NCBI GenBank assembly: GCA_034687125.1
Contig: JAQGBZ010000093.1
Location: forward strand, 62,001 to 126,000
Length of the DNA: 64,000 bases
Direction of reading: 5' to 3'
Origin: Neelides folsomi
Taxonomy: Eukaryota; Arthropoda; Collembola; Neelipleona; Neelidae
This document shows positions 15,237 to 27,364 of the stretch, in pieces. Positions within the stretch are counted from its first letter, which is position 1; the number at the start of each line of letters is the position of its first letter. The translations under genes were made by a program, and so were the position numbers. The notes beneath the pieces were generated by a model, which was not told the origin of the DNA, did no database searches, and saw only the letters and a list, made by a program, of their open reading frames with translations.

Positions 15237-15708
15237 AAAAATATAGTAAATACTAAATCCTGATAATTATTTATTTTTATAAGAGCGCGAATATTTAATT
15301 TCAATATTTAATTTTATTTCGTAGTGAGCTGAATGAAGATGAGTTGAATGAATTGAATCTTTTGTATTTCGGGTGAAGGTGGAGAGATTTTCCGTGTCAG
15401 GGTTTAATTGAATCCAATTGGGATCCTTTAGGGAATTCCCGGGTTTATTTTCCCTCAATGTGTTCCATGTCCTCTGTGTGAGACGATGTTTTGGATCGAC
15501 AGAGACGTCGAGAGAGAAAATGGAGAAACTTTTGTCCCTCCGGATGGGTCGAGCCGGGGGAATTGGTCAGACCGGGAAGGAAACTTTGCGACTCTTTTAT
15601 GTCTCAATCATTTACCTTGTTTCAATTCCCTTCCAACCCCAATTACCTTCCTTTACTCGACAAACTCATTTATCAAACACAGACAAAGACAAAAGAATGA
15701 CAAAAAGC

Positions 15709-15804
15709 AAATACAAAGCCAAATACAAAGCCAAATACGAAACCAAATTTGAAACCAAATACGAAACCAAATACAAAACTAAATAAGAAACAAATACTGA
15801 AAAA
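15709..15804. repeat. 12-bp minisatellite, about 8 copies
   Basis: Unit AAATACAAAGCC with variants AAATACGAAACC and AAATTTGAAACC; spacing is exactly 12 bp through 15792, with decay at the right end. Because 12 is a multiple of 3, the array stays open and yields a repetitive K/Y/T/A peptide. I regard that reading frame as a by-product. Confidence 0.9.
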
Positions 15805-18800
15805 TTATATTTATTTACAAAGGTAATGTAAATATTTAAAAGAAACTCTTTTCCTTTACCAAATTAAACCAAAAATAAGAAAGTGTAAGATTAATTTTCT
15901 CTTTAAAGGCGTCGTCCTTAAAATCTTAATTTTTTCATTTTAAATTAAATTCTAAATTAAATTAATTTAGATTTCTTTTCTTTGCATTGTTATAGTAAAG
16001 GAAAAACATTGAAAATTATATTTGTAAACTTTGTATTTGCGCATCTATCTGTTAAGGGGTGACGTTGAGTTTGATCTTTGAAACAATTTTGTCGTTCGCG
16101 CATAGATCGAGCAAACATCTTTCAAACACCAAACTCGGCTCAAAATCCAAACTCCAAAAGCTTCAAACTTCAATGCTCAAAATCCCACCTGGAAATCCCC
16201 CCCTTAACAAATCCCTCAAAAACCATCCAATTCCTTCCAACCATTTTTCTCCCAATTTCTTCTCTCAATTATTCCATCCAATTTTTCCTTCCATTTTCTT
16301 CCAATTTTTTCTCACAATTTTTCTTTCAATATCTTAGAGGAAGAAAAAAGAAGTCGATGACTCGCAAATGCTTTAATTTCAATTTCTTTCCCATTTTCCA
16401 ATTATTTTTTTCAGGAACTTTTCATGACCAGACAAAGAAATTAATAATTTGAAATTGTACACGAATTACATTCTGTATATGGACGAATTTTTTACTTGCA
16501 TGTTTAGTTAAATACATTACATTATATGTTACTTTATAATTTATAAGTAACAAGGATGAAGTCATAAAGTGAATTTTGGCTTCTTGGAATTTTGCATGTT
16601 TTTCATATTCCTAAACTACCTATGTTTATTTGATAAGTATTTTGTATAATGTAATATAAGCAATGGTTATTTCGTATTGGTAAATTTGAGGTGAGTAAAT
16701 TATGTGATTATGAACTAACCATAAGAAATCTTATGTAAGTTCATTTTGCATGTCGGGCCAAAAAGGTAAAAAGAAGGTGAAATTGAAAAATCGTGTCTGG
16801 GTTTGCGAAAACGCCTAATATTTTAAGGATGTTTAAGTTGAATTGCCAATTAAAAAAAGGTTTCGTTGTGAAGTTCCTTGGGATTGATTGAGAGGTAATT
16901 GGTAGGGAGGGAGAAATGGAGTGAATTGGATAATTGGAGGTGGATGAAGGTCGGACCAACTTTGCCCTTGAACATCTCCAAAACATCCAATCCCGAATGG
17001 AAAGCGTCGGCCATCCCTCAGAACACTTTTTTTCCTTTTCGTGCTCAAACTCATTTCAAGACTTCGACCATTTAAACACTAACGTTAAAAGTAAGAGAGA
17101 AATTCAATAGGCACAAAATATTAAATACACAACGTATTACATAGATGTATATGAACAAATCGACGAACAAACAAATAAAATAAAATCATTAAATTTACTA
17201 ATTCAATAATTACAATTAGAACTTGTAAGTAATCAAATTTAAAAAATGCTCAAATACTAAATACTGCTCAAAATATTAAAACTACTTAAATTCAAATTCA
17301 TTATATATTTTCATTTTTGCTCAGAATTTAGTTTAGTTTAGGAGTTTTATACATTTTGGGATTTTTGTGCGTGAGGCTTAAAATGGTTAAGAATGTAAAG
17401 TTGTGTATAATGTAAATGGAAAGGAATTTTTACAACTTTGTTTTATTTTTGTGCAAAAAAGGAGATTTTGGGAAAGGTCGCGTTTATGATTCTCTTTGAG
17501 TCGTTTGAGCCGTTTGAGTCAAAGGGTTTAAAAAGCCACACATTGGAAAATGTCTGAGGTTGGGAATTTGTTGTATTCAATTTGAACTGTTATGACTTAT
17601 CTTATGACGGCTATGCATTTCGGTTACATTGAGCTACATTTGAGTTTAAAGAGTTTAAACCTAAATTAGTCTTTTAAACACTTTCTTTATTATCTCTTTG
17701 TTAAATGACTTAAATGCATTGAAATCACTAAAGGCATAGTTTTGTTACCCAAAGCCCTACATTTGAGTTCTAATGGTTGTAATGTTTAGCGTAATATGCG
17801 GAGAAGTATAAAGGCAATTATGTCAATTTAATTGCTGGTCATAAAAGGTTATATCTTGCACCGGTGAACTTTGGTGGTCGGCATAGAACTCTGTCTAAAT
17901 CCATAGAGGAAATCTCACATGGAAAATCAAAGCGGATTTCAATGGGAATTTCAAAAGGAATTTCAATGTGAATTTGTTAGTTAGCTTTGATTTATAACCT
18001 CAATAATTCCCCAAACACACATTGGAAAAATGTAAAAAAACGATCTTTATTTTCCTCATCATCATTTTGACTAATTTTATGATTTTATTACACAAAGTTT
18101 TTTAAATCCCGAAAAAATGGATTGTAAATTTAACTTCCTCTTTTTTGACAGAACTTGAGACGTTTTTTATTTACCCCACAAAACACACTTTTGCTGTTTT
18201 TGTAATTTGAGATCTTTTTTGTTGTAATTTGAGATTTTCATTTACGGAAATTTTTAAGCCAATTGCTCAATATAAAAGAATGCTAATTTATTTTCCAATA
18301 TGTAACAATAATATAAATATTAATTTAATTTTTAAATGGCTTTCAAAAATGGGAACAAAGCGATTTAAAATATTTTAGATTACAAGTTTTACAAAGGAGC
18401 ATTAAAATGATATAAATGAATATGAATACTGCATATACATTTAATGATAATATAATAAGTATGTAAGTATAATAAGTACAGATGAGTACCTATGGTACGT
18501 GTATGAGTAATATGAATATGTACCATACATACATACTCATATTGTGGTATGTATAGGAATGTATAGGATATGTATAGTAATATATAGATAAAGGATTAGA
18601 GTTGAATAAGAAAAATAGTTTTATGATTTCCATTGCGGATCTTTGGATCCTCCTTCGTATTTTGGTAATGAGGTTTCGTGTTGGATCATTGCTCGCATCG
18701 CAGGTCTCACAGTGGGGGATTTTTTTTACGACCACCTGCCCAATTTCCATCCTCCTCCCTCTCAGAGAAATATGAAAATTAAAAATGCTCCTCGGGGGAG

Positions 18801-19922
18801 ACTAAAAAGGAGGAATCGCCAACAAAAGACCTTCTAATCACCAAAACCTCCCCATTCCTCCTTTTCTCACAAGACACGAAACTTCAATCTGCAAAACTAC
18901 ACAAACAAAGGTATGTGAATTTATAAAAAATTAAATATTAAATACAGAGAAAACATCAAGGTAATTATTGTTAAATTAAAGTAATTATTGTAAAATCAAT
19001 AGATAAATTCAAAATCTTTAAAATTCCCGCTGTTTAGAATTTAGGATTTAACTGTTCAGGATTGAATTTCGCATTTAATAGTAAAATTATCAAAATCCTT
19101 TGTGGTTCCTTTGTGATTTTGAAACAAAGGGAAAAATAATACAAGTTTGGTTCAACTTGGATTTAAAAGCGCAAAGTGAGGTTTTTATGAGAGCGGGCTT
19201 TGTCGTAGCTTTTTGCGTGATAATCGGAAGTTGTAAGTGATGGATTTGACATTGTAAGTGGATTGGTCATAAGGGCCAGGTATTATCTTTATTGCACCAC
19301 TTGGAAATTCCATGGAAAAACCTTTCACTTTTCACTCAAAGACTCAAAATGGATAAAAAACGGAGAGGAATAAAAAAAGGACTGAAGGAACTTTGTCCAT
19401 TTCCTTTAAATACAAACTTAAAAGAAAATGAAATCCTATAAAAATCCATTTTGGTTAACTAAATCTTTTAATTAACTAAACTCTTTTTGTTGAAATGGGT
19501 TAAAAAACTAAATTGATAGCTAAAGTTTTGTTTTTTAGTTTTAGTTTAATTATTAATAATTAAATAATTCTGATATTTAAAATGAGAATCTGCCGTTGGA
19601 CTTTTTTTGTAAAAATTAAAATATTCAATAAAATGAATTTTATTTTGTAGGTTCCTTCAGATTTTAGTTCAATTAAGTTCGTTAATATTTACTTTTAAAC
19701 TTTTAGTTGTTTTAAATGATCATTGATGGAGATTAATCATTAAATCATGATTGTTAAACAAGGATTTTGGTATCTCATTAACACACCTTAAAAGTTGTTA
19801 ATTAAACATTCTGAGTTAAAAAACATTGCGTTAAAACATTCAAACTTTTTAAGCATTGTTGGTTAAAGTCCTTAAAGTTTTAAGGATTTGTTAAAACACA
19901 ATTCTTATTATAAACAGAGTTC

Positions 19923-20000
19923 GTTATAGTTTTAAGCATCGCTATAAGTTTAAGCATAGTTATAGGTTTAAGCACATTTAGTTATAGGTTTAAGAACAGT
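19923..20000. repeat. Tandem AGTTATAGGTTTAAGCA array
   Basis: Four diverged copies of about 18-22 bp with the core TATAGTTTTAAGCA / TATAGGTTTAAGCA. No further role visible. Confidence 0.6.
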
Positions 20001-23000
20001 TGGCTTAAAGTTCAGGGTTGTGTTTAAAAGTGTAGTTTTGGTTTGATTGGACCAATTAAGGTTCTGGTTCTATTTAATCTAATTAGATAATCACCTTCTC
20101 ACATTCACACTTTTAATTGAACACTCATGTAAGATCCAACATTAACACAAAGCATTACATTTTCCCAACCTCGCTCATTTCACCATTAAAACAAAGGAAA
20201 AGTTGTAGTTTGAATCATCTTTTATTTCTTGTATAAAGATTGGGCTTGGAAATGTGTTAGTCTTTCCATTAAAACCCAACACACCCTTTTGAACATTTTT
20301 AATTCCTTGTACAACTCCCCATTAATTCATCCAACCATTCACGTTGAATCTATTCAAATATTCACATTGAATCTGTAACAACAATAGGGCAATGTTTGAC
20401 TTATAAAAGGGCTGTTAATTAAAAGACCGGAAAACGACCATGAAAAATCCAATTAAACAACGGAGAGTTTTCAGTGAAAACTTTTCACATAAGGAATCCT
20501 CATTGAGGATTTTTGACATTTTAAAAATTTTAATTTTGAACTGAATAGGAATAGTAGAATGGAAAGGGCGCGTGTTATAGGATTTTGAATTGTAGGGAGG
20601 GAAAGCTGAATTGTCCCCTTGTGGTTTCAATTTAATGTGATTGTGATTAACTTGGGGGTCTCTTTGGGGGAAAGTTGATATAAAATACAAAATGGGTTTT
20701 ATATCTCTTATATATCTCTTACATCTCTTACATTTTCAAACCCATTTTATAAAGTGAATAGAATAAACATAAAAAACATTCTCATCATTCAAATACACAT
20801 TCTTTTATAGAGTAAACACATTTTATAATACTTAAATTATTTCCATTATGTATTTTAAATAGAAATAAATAAATGCTGGAAATTTTTCTTTGTTAATATT
20901 GGTTAGGTTAGGTAAGTTTATATTAGATGTAAGTTAAAGACAATTTTTAGAACCTGGACAATGGATCATCTATCATATTTTAACAAGGATCGCAATATTT
21001 AATAGATAATTAGCGGTATCCCACGAATTCGTGGATCAGTAAAGGGGTTAAACTCGTCAATAAATTGAAGAGTAAAAAATTAAAGTAGTAATCGTGGTTG
21101 TCGGAACAAACGTCTCCCTTCTTTCCGTTCAGAATATTAAAAAAAGAAATTTGATTAAAAATATTATCATTCAATGGAGTCCATTAGCTACGCGAATAAA
21201 CAAACATTTTATATATATTGATTAAAATTTTAAAATTTGGCTTTATTGTGGAATTGAAAGCTTTTACCATCAAACCATTTCTCTTCCGTTTTACAATGTA
21301 TACCTATTTGAATATACCTAATACGATTTAAATTTTTTTAATACAAATGTTGAGTTTTTATATTTTCATTCTTACACGCGTATGAAGTACTAAATATCCT
21401 TACTAAAAAGTATGTATCTGTATTTTGTATGTATTTTAACAAAGACCCAGAAGTTGCATGATTTTGAATGAAAAAGCGATTCGACACGTGCAGTGAGATT
21501 TGCATATTTAAAATTTATTTTTCAATTAACTTCTTTTTACGCTCCAAACATCTTTCTCCTTTCGAGTCATTTTACACATTGGAACTTATTCACTATAGGA
21601 AATCTCCTTATATACTTCATACAATACATACATACATATGTATACTATACATAATTTAGTTCATCTCTTGTAGTTTAACTTATTCTATAGTCCTCTAATG
21701 AATAGAATCTCCATACATTTATATTGATATAAGTACATGTAGTTACACTTATACTGCAGTTGTATAGTTAATATATGTATTATTATATATTGTATTCTTT
21801 GGTTCGTTAGTCGTCATGAGATGTTTCGTACGTGTTTTAGTTGTGGGGAGAAACCTTGAAAAATGAGTCATTGGGTCCTTGTGTGTGTAAATGTCAAAAA
21901 GGAGATTTTCCCTCTCGTATCATCATTTTCCCCTCTGCCATGGCGGAAAGGGGAAATTTGAATGAACAACGAGGGTTTGACACGAGAGGACCATTACACT
22001 ACAATCCATACATATCATATGTACCATACACTTATTATATTGTTAGTAGAAAACTTCAACCCTCCCACCGAAATTCCGCCTCTGCTCAAACAATCAATTT
22101 ATTCACAAAACACCCAAACACGCCTTCAACAAAGGGCGGGGATTTCAAAGGCCAAAAACTTAAAAATCCTAAATCCTCTGCACGAAACATTTCAAATATA
22201 TCTCTATATTAAATTCATGTATTACTCATAGTTTACCAAATTGGTATATTTGAGTGATATATTGAATTTTTAGTTTCTTACATGAAAGTATCTGTATATA
22301 CATACATAAATGTATTTCTTATATTGTATTTATATTTAAGTTAATATTGAGTGGATATATGTAAGGATGATTATTGTGTTGAATTCCGGGTATTTGTATA
22401 TGTATGGTATCTTGTAGGGAATCCTGGAGGGTTGGATCACCCGGAGGACATTGAAGTTTTGATTGGCCGGAGGAATTGAGTCCTCCGACTTCCACCCGTC
22501 CACTCCCAAAGGAAGCGCGGCCCGGCGGAGGCCCAAAATAGAAACACAACACCCGAATTTCCCTTCCAACTTTGCCCGTCCCTCCCTCACTCCACAAGGA
22601 GATCTCAAACACCGAACAACCAAAAAGTGAACTTCTTCCCTTCAGTCCTTCCCTTCTCTTTTCCCTTAAATTCATCCCATTCCTATTTATTCTCTCATTC
22701 TTTCCTATTCCTTCCCGTTAATTCCAATTCTCTTATTTAATAACTTAAACATTTAAAGACATTCCCATTAAGACACATTAGCGATATTAGAAAGTGATAG
22801 ACCCATAGTGGTAAATTGAGCTATAGATAAGCCTATAAGCGGCTATATTATTAGAGCACATAGGAAAAACACTATAGCCTTGTATATTATCTTTACTCTA
22901 ACTAGGTACACAAATATCTGTATATTGACTATAGTGGTGAAGTCATTTAAACAACCAATAAACATTTAACCTAAGGTTAGTTAATTAGGGTTAAATTTGA

Positions 23001-23012
23001 CAATTAGGATTT

Positions 23013-23155
23013 ACAAAGGTTTAACAAAGGTTTTAACAAGATTAACAGAGGTTTAAATGAAGGTTTTAATGAAGGTTTTAACGAAGGTTTAATGAAGGTT
23101 TAACATAGTTTTTAATGAAGGTTTAACGAAGGGTTTAATGAAGGTTTAACAATGT
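23013..23155. repeat. Tandem GAAGGTTTAA(T/C) array, about 13-bp period
   Basis: About ten copies of AAGGTTTAA-type units, several separated by 12-14 bp, lie 0.4 kb upstream of mir-iab-4. If the iab-4 primary transcript starts further left, it would include this array. Confidence 0.75.
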
Positions 23156-23314
23156 GTTAAAAGCATTTAATTTTTTCTTCATTTATTTCCAGGGGGTTGA
23201 CGGAGGGGGTGAAGAAAAGGACCGACAGTTTGAAGAAGGATGAAAAAGAAGAAAGTGAGTTGTAAAAGAAGGTTGACAGAATTCCTGGAATTGGTCGAAA
23301 GATTTTTTTAGTCG

Positions 23315-23335
23315 TTTGAAGGGCAGCCCTTCAAA
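23315..23335. repeat. Perfect 10-bp-arm palindrome 212 bp upstream of mir-iab-4
   Basis: TTTGAAGGGC and GCCCTTCAAA flank a single A. It is unusually GC-rich for this window and sits in the moderate-GC block that leads into the miRNA. It could be a protein-binding dyad or a small hairpin in the primary transcript. No known motif is assigned. Confidence 0.6.
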
Positions 23336-23546
23336 TGTTGACCTTTAACTTCTTCTTAAACCTTTTTATTCCCTCAAATGATGAGAAATGATGGGAACTC
23401 GTTTTTTATTAATATTCTCGTTTTCTACTTTCTTAACAGAGTCATAACCATAAAAGACCAACAGCTTTTACCTTCAACTCCTTTGGCTCCTTCCGGGACT
23501 TTGGGACAAAGCGGGCGACGACGACGAGGACGAAAACGGCGTTTTT

Positions 23547-23630
23547 TGTCACTTTCCTGAACGTATACTGAATGTATCCTGAGTGTATGTATCTCCGGTA
23601 TACCTTCAGTATACGTAACAGGCGAGGACA
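23547..23630 (+). ncRNA. mir-iab-4: mir-iab-4 microRNA precursor hairpin
   Basis: This is the plus-strand precursor of the Hox-cluster microRNA iab-4. The 5p arm is 23561-23582, starting ACGTATACTGAATG and ending TATCCTGA. The 3p arm is 23596-23619, starting CGGTATACCTTCAG and ending TATACGTAAC. Both match the Drosophila mature sequences over their whole length as I recall them. The stem pairs ACGTATACTGAA with TTCAGTATACGT, then continues outward through CTG/CAG to TGTC/GACA at the ends. The 13-nt segment between the arms is GTGTATGTATCTC and differs from the fly loop. In flies iab-4 represses Ubx. Here it lies about 28.5 kb from the Abd-B stop codon, on the opposite strand. The host transcript's promoter and end are not identifiable. 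Confidence 0.97.
23547..23630 (-). ncRNA. mir-iab-8: mir-iab-8 microRNA precursor hairpin (antisense of iab-4)
   Basis: The same palindromic locus read on the minus strand gives the iab-8 precursor. The 5p arm, 23618-23596, starts TTACGTATACTGAAGG and ends TATACCG, matching Drosophila miR-iab-8-5p as I remember it. The 3p arm starts AGGATACATTCAGTATACGT at 23580 and then has TC where the fly has TT. This strand is the one that encodes Abd-B. In flies a long iab-8 RNA starting just downstream of Abd-B runs through the hairpin toward abd-A, and its miRNA represses abd-A and Ubx. Expression here is inferred from conservation; the sequence shows only that the hairpin can form on both strands. Confidence 0.85.
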
Positions 23631-26600
23631 GATCGACGAATATTTGAAATCTTCGAAATCTCCAAATTCTCCAGACCTGAAATTCTTTCTTTTAAATCGA
23701 TGAAAATTAAATCATAAAAATGTTTTCCATACATGATGAAATAACCATATTAAATAAATCATATTTAAAATATCTTTTCATATAAATCATATTCAAAATA
23801 GTTAATATGCTTCAGTATTGATAATATCATTATAAATTCATCGTTAACTTAAATATCAATTAAAGCATAAATTCATACATGTTTTAACTACATACATTTA
23901 ATTTGAATGTTGCATGCATATAAAACCATTCAAATTAAAAGCATTCATAAATGCGTCATTTTAGATTTATTATTAATATTATATTAATAACATAATTGTT
24001 CATTATTTTAATCAGTTTGATCATCGGGTTGGTTTATCAAAACTAATAAATAAAGATTAAAAAGGAGCTTAACTCAATTAGAACCAAGAAATCATTCATT
24101 TTTAATGCGGTCATAAAAGGAGTAAAGGAATAGGAATGGAAGATTCACAACTCTCTTCATTTTCCAATTATGAATTAAAGGAAAGGATGATTGGAATTCA
24201 ATTTCAATTATCATTATTTATACAACGCATATTAACCAAATTGAACTTATTTCACAACAAAATTAACTACTTTAATATTCTTATGAATTTATGCTTCTAT
24301 TAGATGTGATATGACTGGTATGATATTATACTATTTAGCATAGTATTGTATGTATTTAGCATGGTATTGATTTGACTAAAAGTCAAGCTATACATCCTGT
24401 ATATAGTTAAATAGGCAGAATGGTTTTGATCAGCATGAAGAAAATCATAAAAGGAAATTGGTCATTTAATAATTTGGTTCCTCATGATTGGAAGATTCGT
24501 TTTGCATGATTCGGATATCAACCAGCCGCATCCAAAAACCCCAATTGGAACACAATGAAAGAATACGAGAACGAATATTAGAAAGGATATAAGAAATAAT
24601 ATGAAAATATCATGGCTATACCAATATATGGCTATATTATACAATATATATTAGTATTGTATAGAATAAGATTTAAGGTATTTGATTTCACTGAAGAAGA
24701 TTTAAGTCTTTCATACAAATCCTGGTCTTAACAATCCACAAAATCTCTTTCTCTCTCAACCCACAAAATACTCGTATCTTATATATTTACTGTACCATAT
24801 ACATACATATATACTATATATATTGTATTTAAGTCGATTTCTCTATTCGAATGTCCGAGTCTTTCGAGGTTTGAGATTTGTATGAGGGGAGATGTTGTTT
24901 GGAGATAGGGGAAATTGAGTCTTTTCTCACTCCCTCTTTTTTTCCTCCTCCGCCCGCATTTTTGGTCATCTTCTTTTTTGCTCCGTCCCTTAAGGTCCGG
25001 AAGGGCTGGCTGAGGTCCAGATTGGATGTCAAACTTTTTTGCTCCGTCCGTCCCTTCCACGACCTTTGTCAAACTCCATCCGGCTGTTGCAGATGGGAAA
25101 AAACAATGACAAGTCCGGGCGGGAGAAATCCATTTTTATTTCTCATCACGCGACCCTTCGTCCTTTTTATAACTCCAGTAACTCCATTGCTCCCACCAAC
25201 ACAACATTTAAAATATTCTCCTACTTTTAAACAACAAATTAACCTTAAATAATCTATTAATTAACAGCAGTTAAACCCCAATTAGCGGCAAATTCAAATC
25301 CGGCTAAATTCCGCCCACTTTTTCATTTTACTTCATTTTTACTTCTTTTACGCTCATTTTAACAGTCAATATAAACGCCCTTTAAGAATCTTTCAGCTTC
25401 TTTTAACATCCTTTAACGTTCTTCGACGTCCTTTAACACTCTTTAACATTGTTTAAAACCATTTATCATTTTTAGCATCTTTATACATTTTAACTTAAGC
25501 CATCTTTAATTGATTTTATACAAATATATTGTATTTAGTTAAATAAATAGTTAAACATACTTAAAATCATAAAGCAACATCATTTAAGCTTTGAAGAACA
25601 TTCCAAAAGCAACAAAGGTAATTTAATATTTTTAATTCCAATTAAATTATTTTGTTAATGTTATTAAATTCATTGTTTGGGTAAAATAACTTTGTAGTAA
25701 CAACTTCATGCTTCAAAATTTAATCTAATTAAAGTTAAAGTTAATGTTATTGTAAGTTTAGTTGAGATTATTTGTCTTATGGGATAAATGTGAAAATGTA
25801 GTGAAAGTAATGGAGAATTTAAGCCGGGGATTTAAAGTGTTTTGGCTTGGGTCATTGAATTTGTAGTCTTTTGGCTTTGGATTCGGGGTGGGTTCTTCGG
25901 GTTTTCCCCTTTCTTGGCCCGGGAATCCTGATGAGAGAATTTCATTCCGAAACAATTTCCGAAACTTCCGCCAGCCGTTGGGTTTCTGGTGACTCAACGA
26001 CGTTCGCCGGCTCACTTCACTCCCTCCAAATTTAATTTAATAGAAGATGGAATTTCCATCTACACCATCCAACCCCGCAGTCTGACGCATTGCCCAATCT
26101 CAAAAATATCATTACAAACACTCACCCCCAAAAATTCAATCTTTTTAAAAGGAAATCATTCCAAAAAAACTCCCAAAATTCAATTTAACAAATTGCTCAA
26201 AACCCCGCCTTTTTTCATTAAAATTAATTTAAAAATCCCACCTTCAATTTAAAAGTCGAGCCAAATTACTGCTAAACTCTGCCATTACAATAAATGGCGG
26301 ATTTAAATAGAAATGAATTTGGATGAGTTTAGTTGAATTTTCCAATGCGGGTAAAAAAGCAAGTGATGATAAATTGAGTTTGTTGAATGTCAAAGAAGGT
26401 AAATTTATGAACCCGGCATTTGCGTAACTTTGGATCTTTCAACAATTCTGTTACTTTTCTGGTTTCTCTCATGGGAAGTGTTGAAGTTGGGAAGGAAGCC
26501 GAATTTGTGTGGAAAGAGATAGGGAGGATGTTTTTAGTTCTGAAGATACCGCAGAAGCTCCTTTGGCTCCTCGGCGAAAGAAATATAAAGTAATTTAAAG

Positions 26601-27350
26601 AAACAGAAGGAGATGAGAAATAGGAAAACTAAAGAAATAGGAGATGAGAAGAAATAGGAAGAGACGAATAAAGATGTTAAGTGAGCGAAATGTGTAAAGG
26701 TGTTAAGGAACATTGTCCAATTGAACAATCAACTTTACACCAAAGTTGTTTGTATATAAAAATATCCATTCTCTCAAATCGTCAGAATTGAGCTGGACGT
26801 TTACGGCCCACATTTATGTAAATGCTCTCCATCTCTCTTTTATTTATTGTGCCGTAAAGGGCCTTAATGCTCGCAATGAACTCCTCACATTCATTAGCCA
26901 TCATAATAAAATAGAAACATACATACAATACAAACATTCACACTTTTGTAAAAAATTCACAAAATTACAAATTTCCAAAATTACAATATTACCGAAATTG
27001 CAAAAATTACCCAAAATTCTAATTCTAAATAACACACTTTTTATCAAATTTAATTAAAATTGACAAATTCTCTTTTATAAATCTAAAATATTTAATTTCT
27101 CGTAATAAGCAAATTTTAACAATGTTTGAAAATATTAAATGGCCAAAATGTTTATATATGAAATTATAAGTTGGCCAAATATTAAATATGAAAATATATT
27201 AAATATTAATTGTATGATTCTCCCAAAAGTGAATTGAGCTTTTGTAAGAAACGGAGAGTTTTGTGGTTGTCTGAAGGGGAGAATTGTGTTCAAGTTGGGG
27301 AGAAAATTTCCATCGACCGGGGTGGGAGAATTGTCCCCGATTGGTCGATT

Positions 27351-27364
27351 GGATGGCGGCCATC
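27351..27364. promoter_or_regulatory. Paired PHO/YY1-like motif (ATGGC-GGCCAT dyad)
   Basis: GGATGGCGGCCATC holds two ATGGC/GCCAT cores in opposite orientation, inside a moderate-GC island (27240-27450) between mir-iab-4 and Abd-B. It is one of the better Polycomb-response-element candidates here by motif alone. Confidence 0.35.

Larger units (their letters stand above)
11087..22999. other. Noncoding stretch upstream of mir-iab-4
   Basis: Apart from the repeats listed separately, I see AT-rich DNA with moderate-GC islands near 11200-11720, 12120-12400, 12960-13200, 13650-13830, 14400-14830, 15400-15650, 16750-17050, 18640-18900, 21840-22120 and 22400-22660. The last, with CGCGGCCCGGCGGAGG near 22515, is among the GC-richest. 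No abd-A homeobox is present on either strand. Confidence 0.6.

Noticed and set aside
15418-15786. Overlapping plus-strand frames of 69-122 codons
   Set aside because: Three overlapping frames are open together and the longest ends in the 12-bp minisatellite, whose length keeps frames open without selection.
24878-25252. 124-codon plus-strand frame
   Set aside because: Opposite-strand frames of similar length overlap it; no domain or conserved motif seen.
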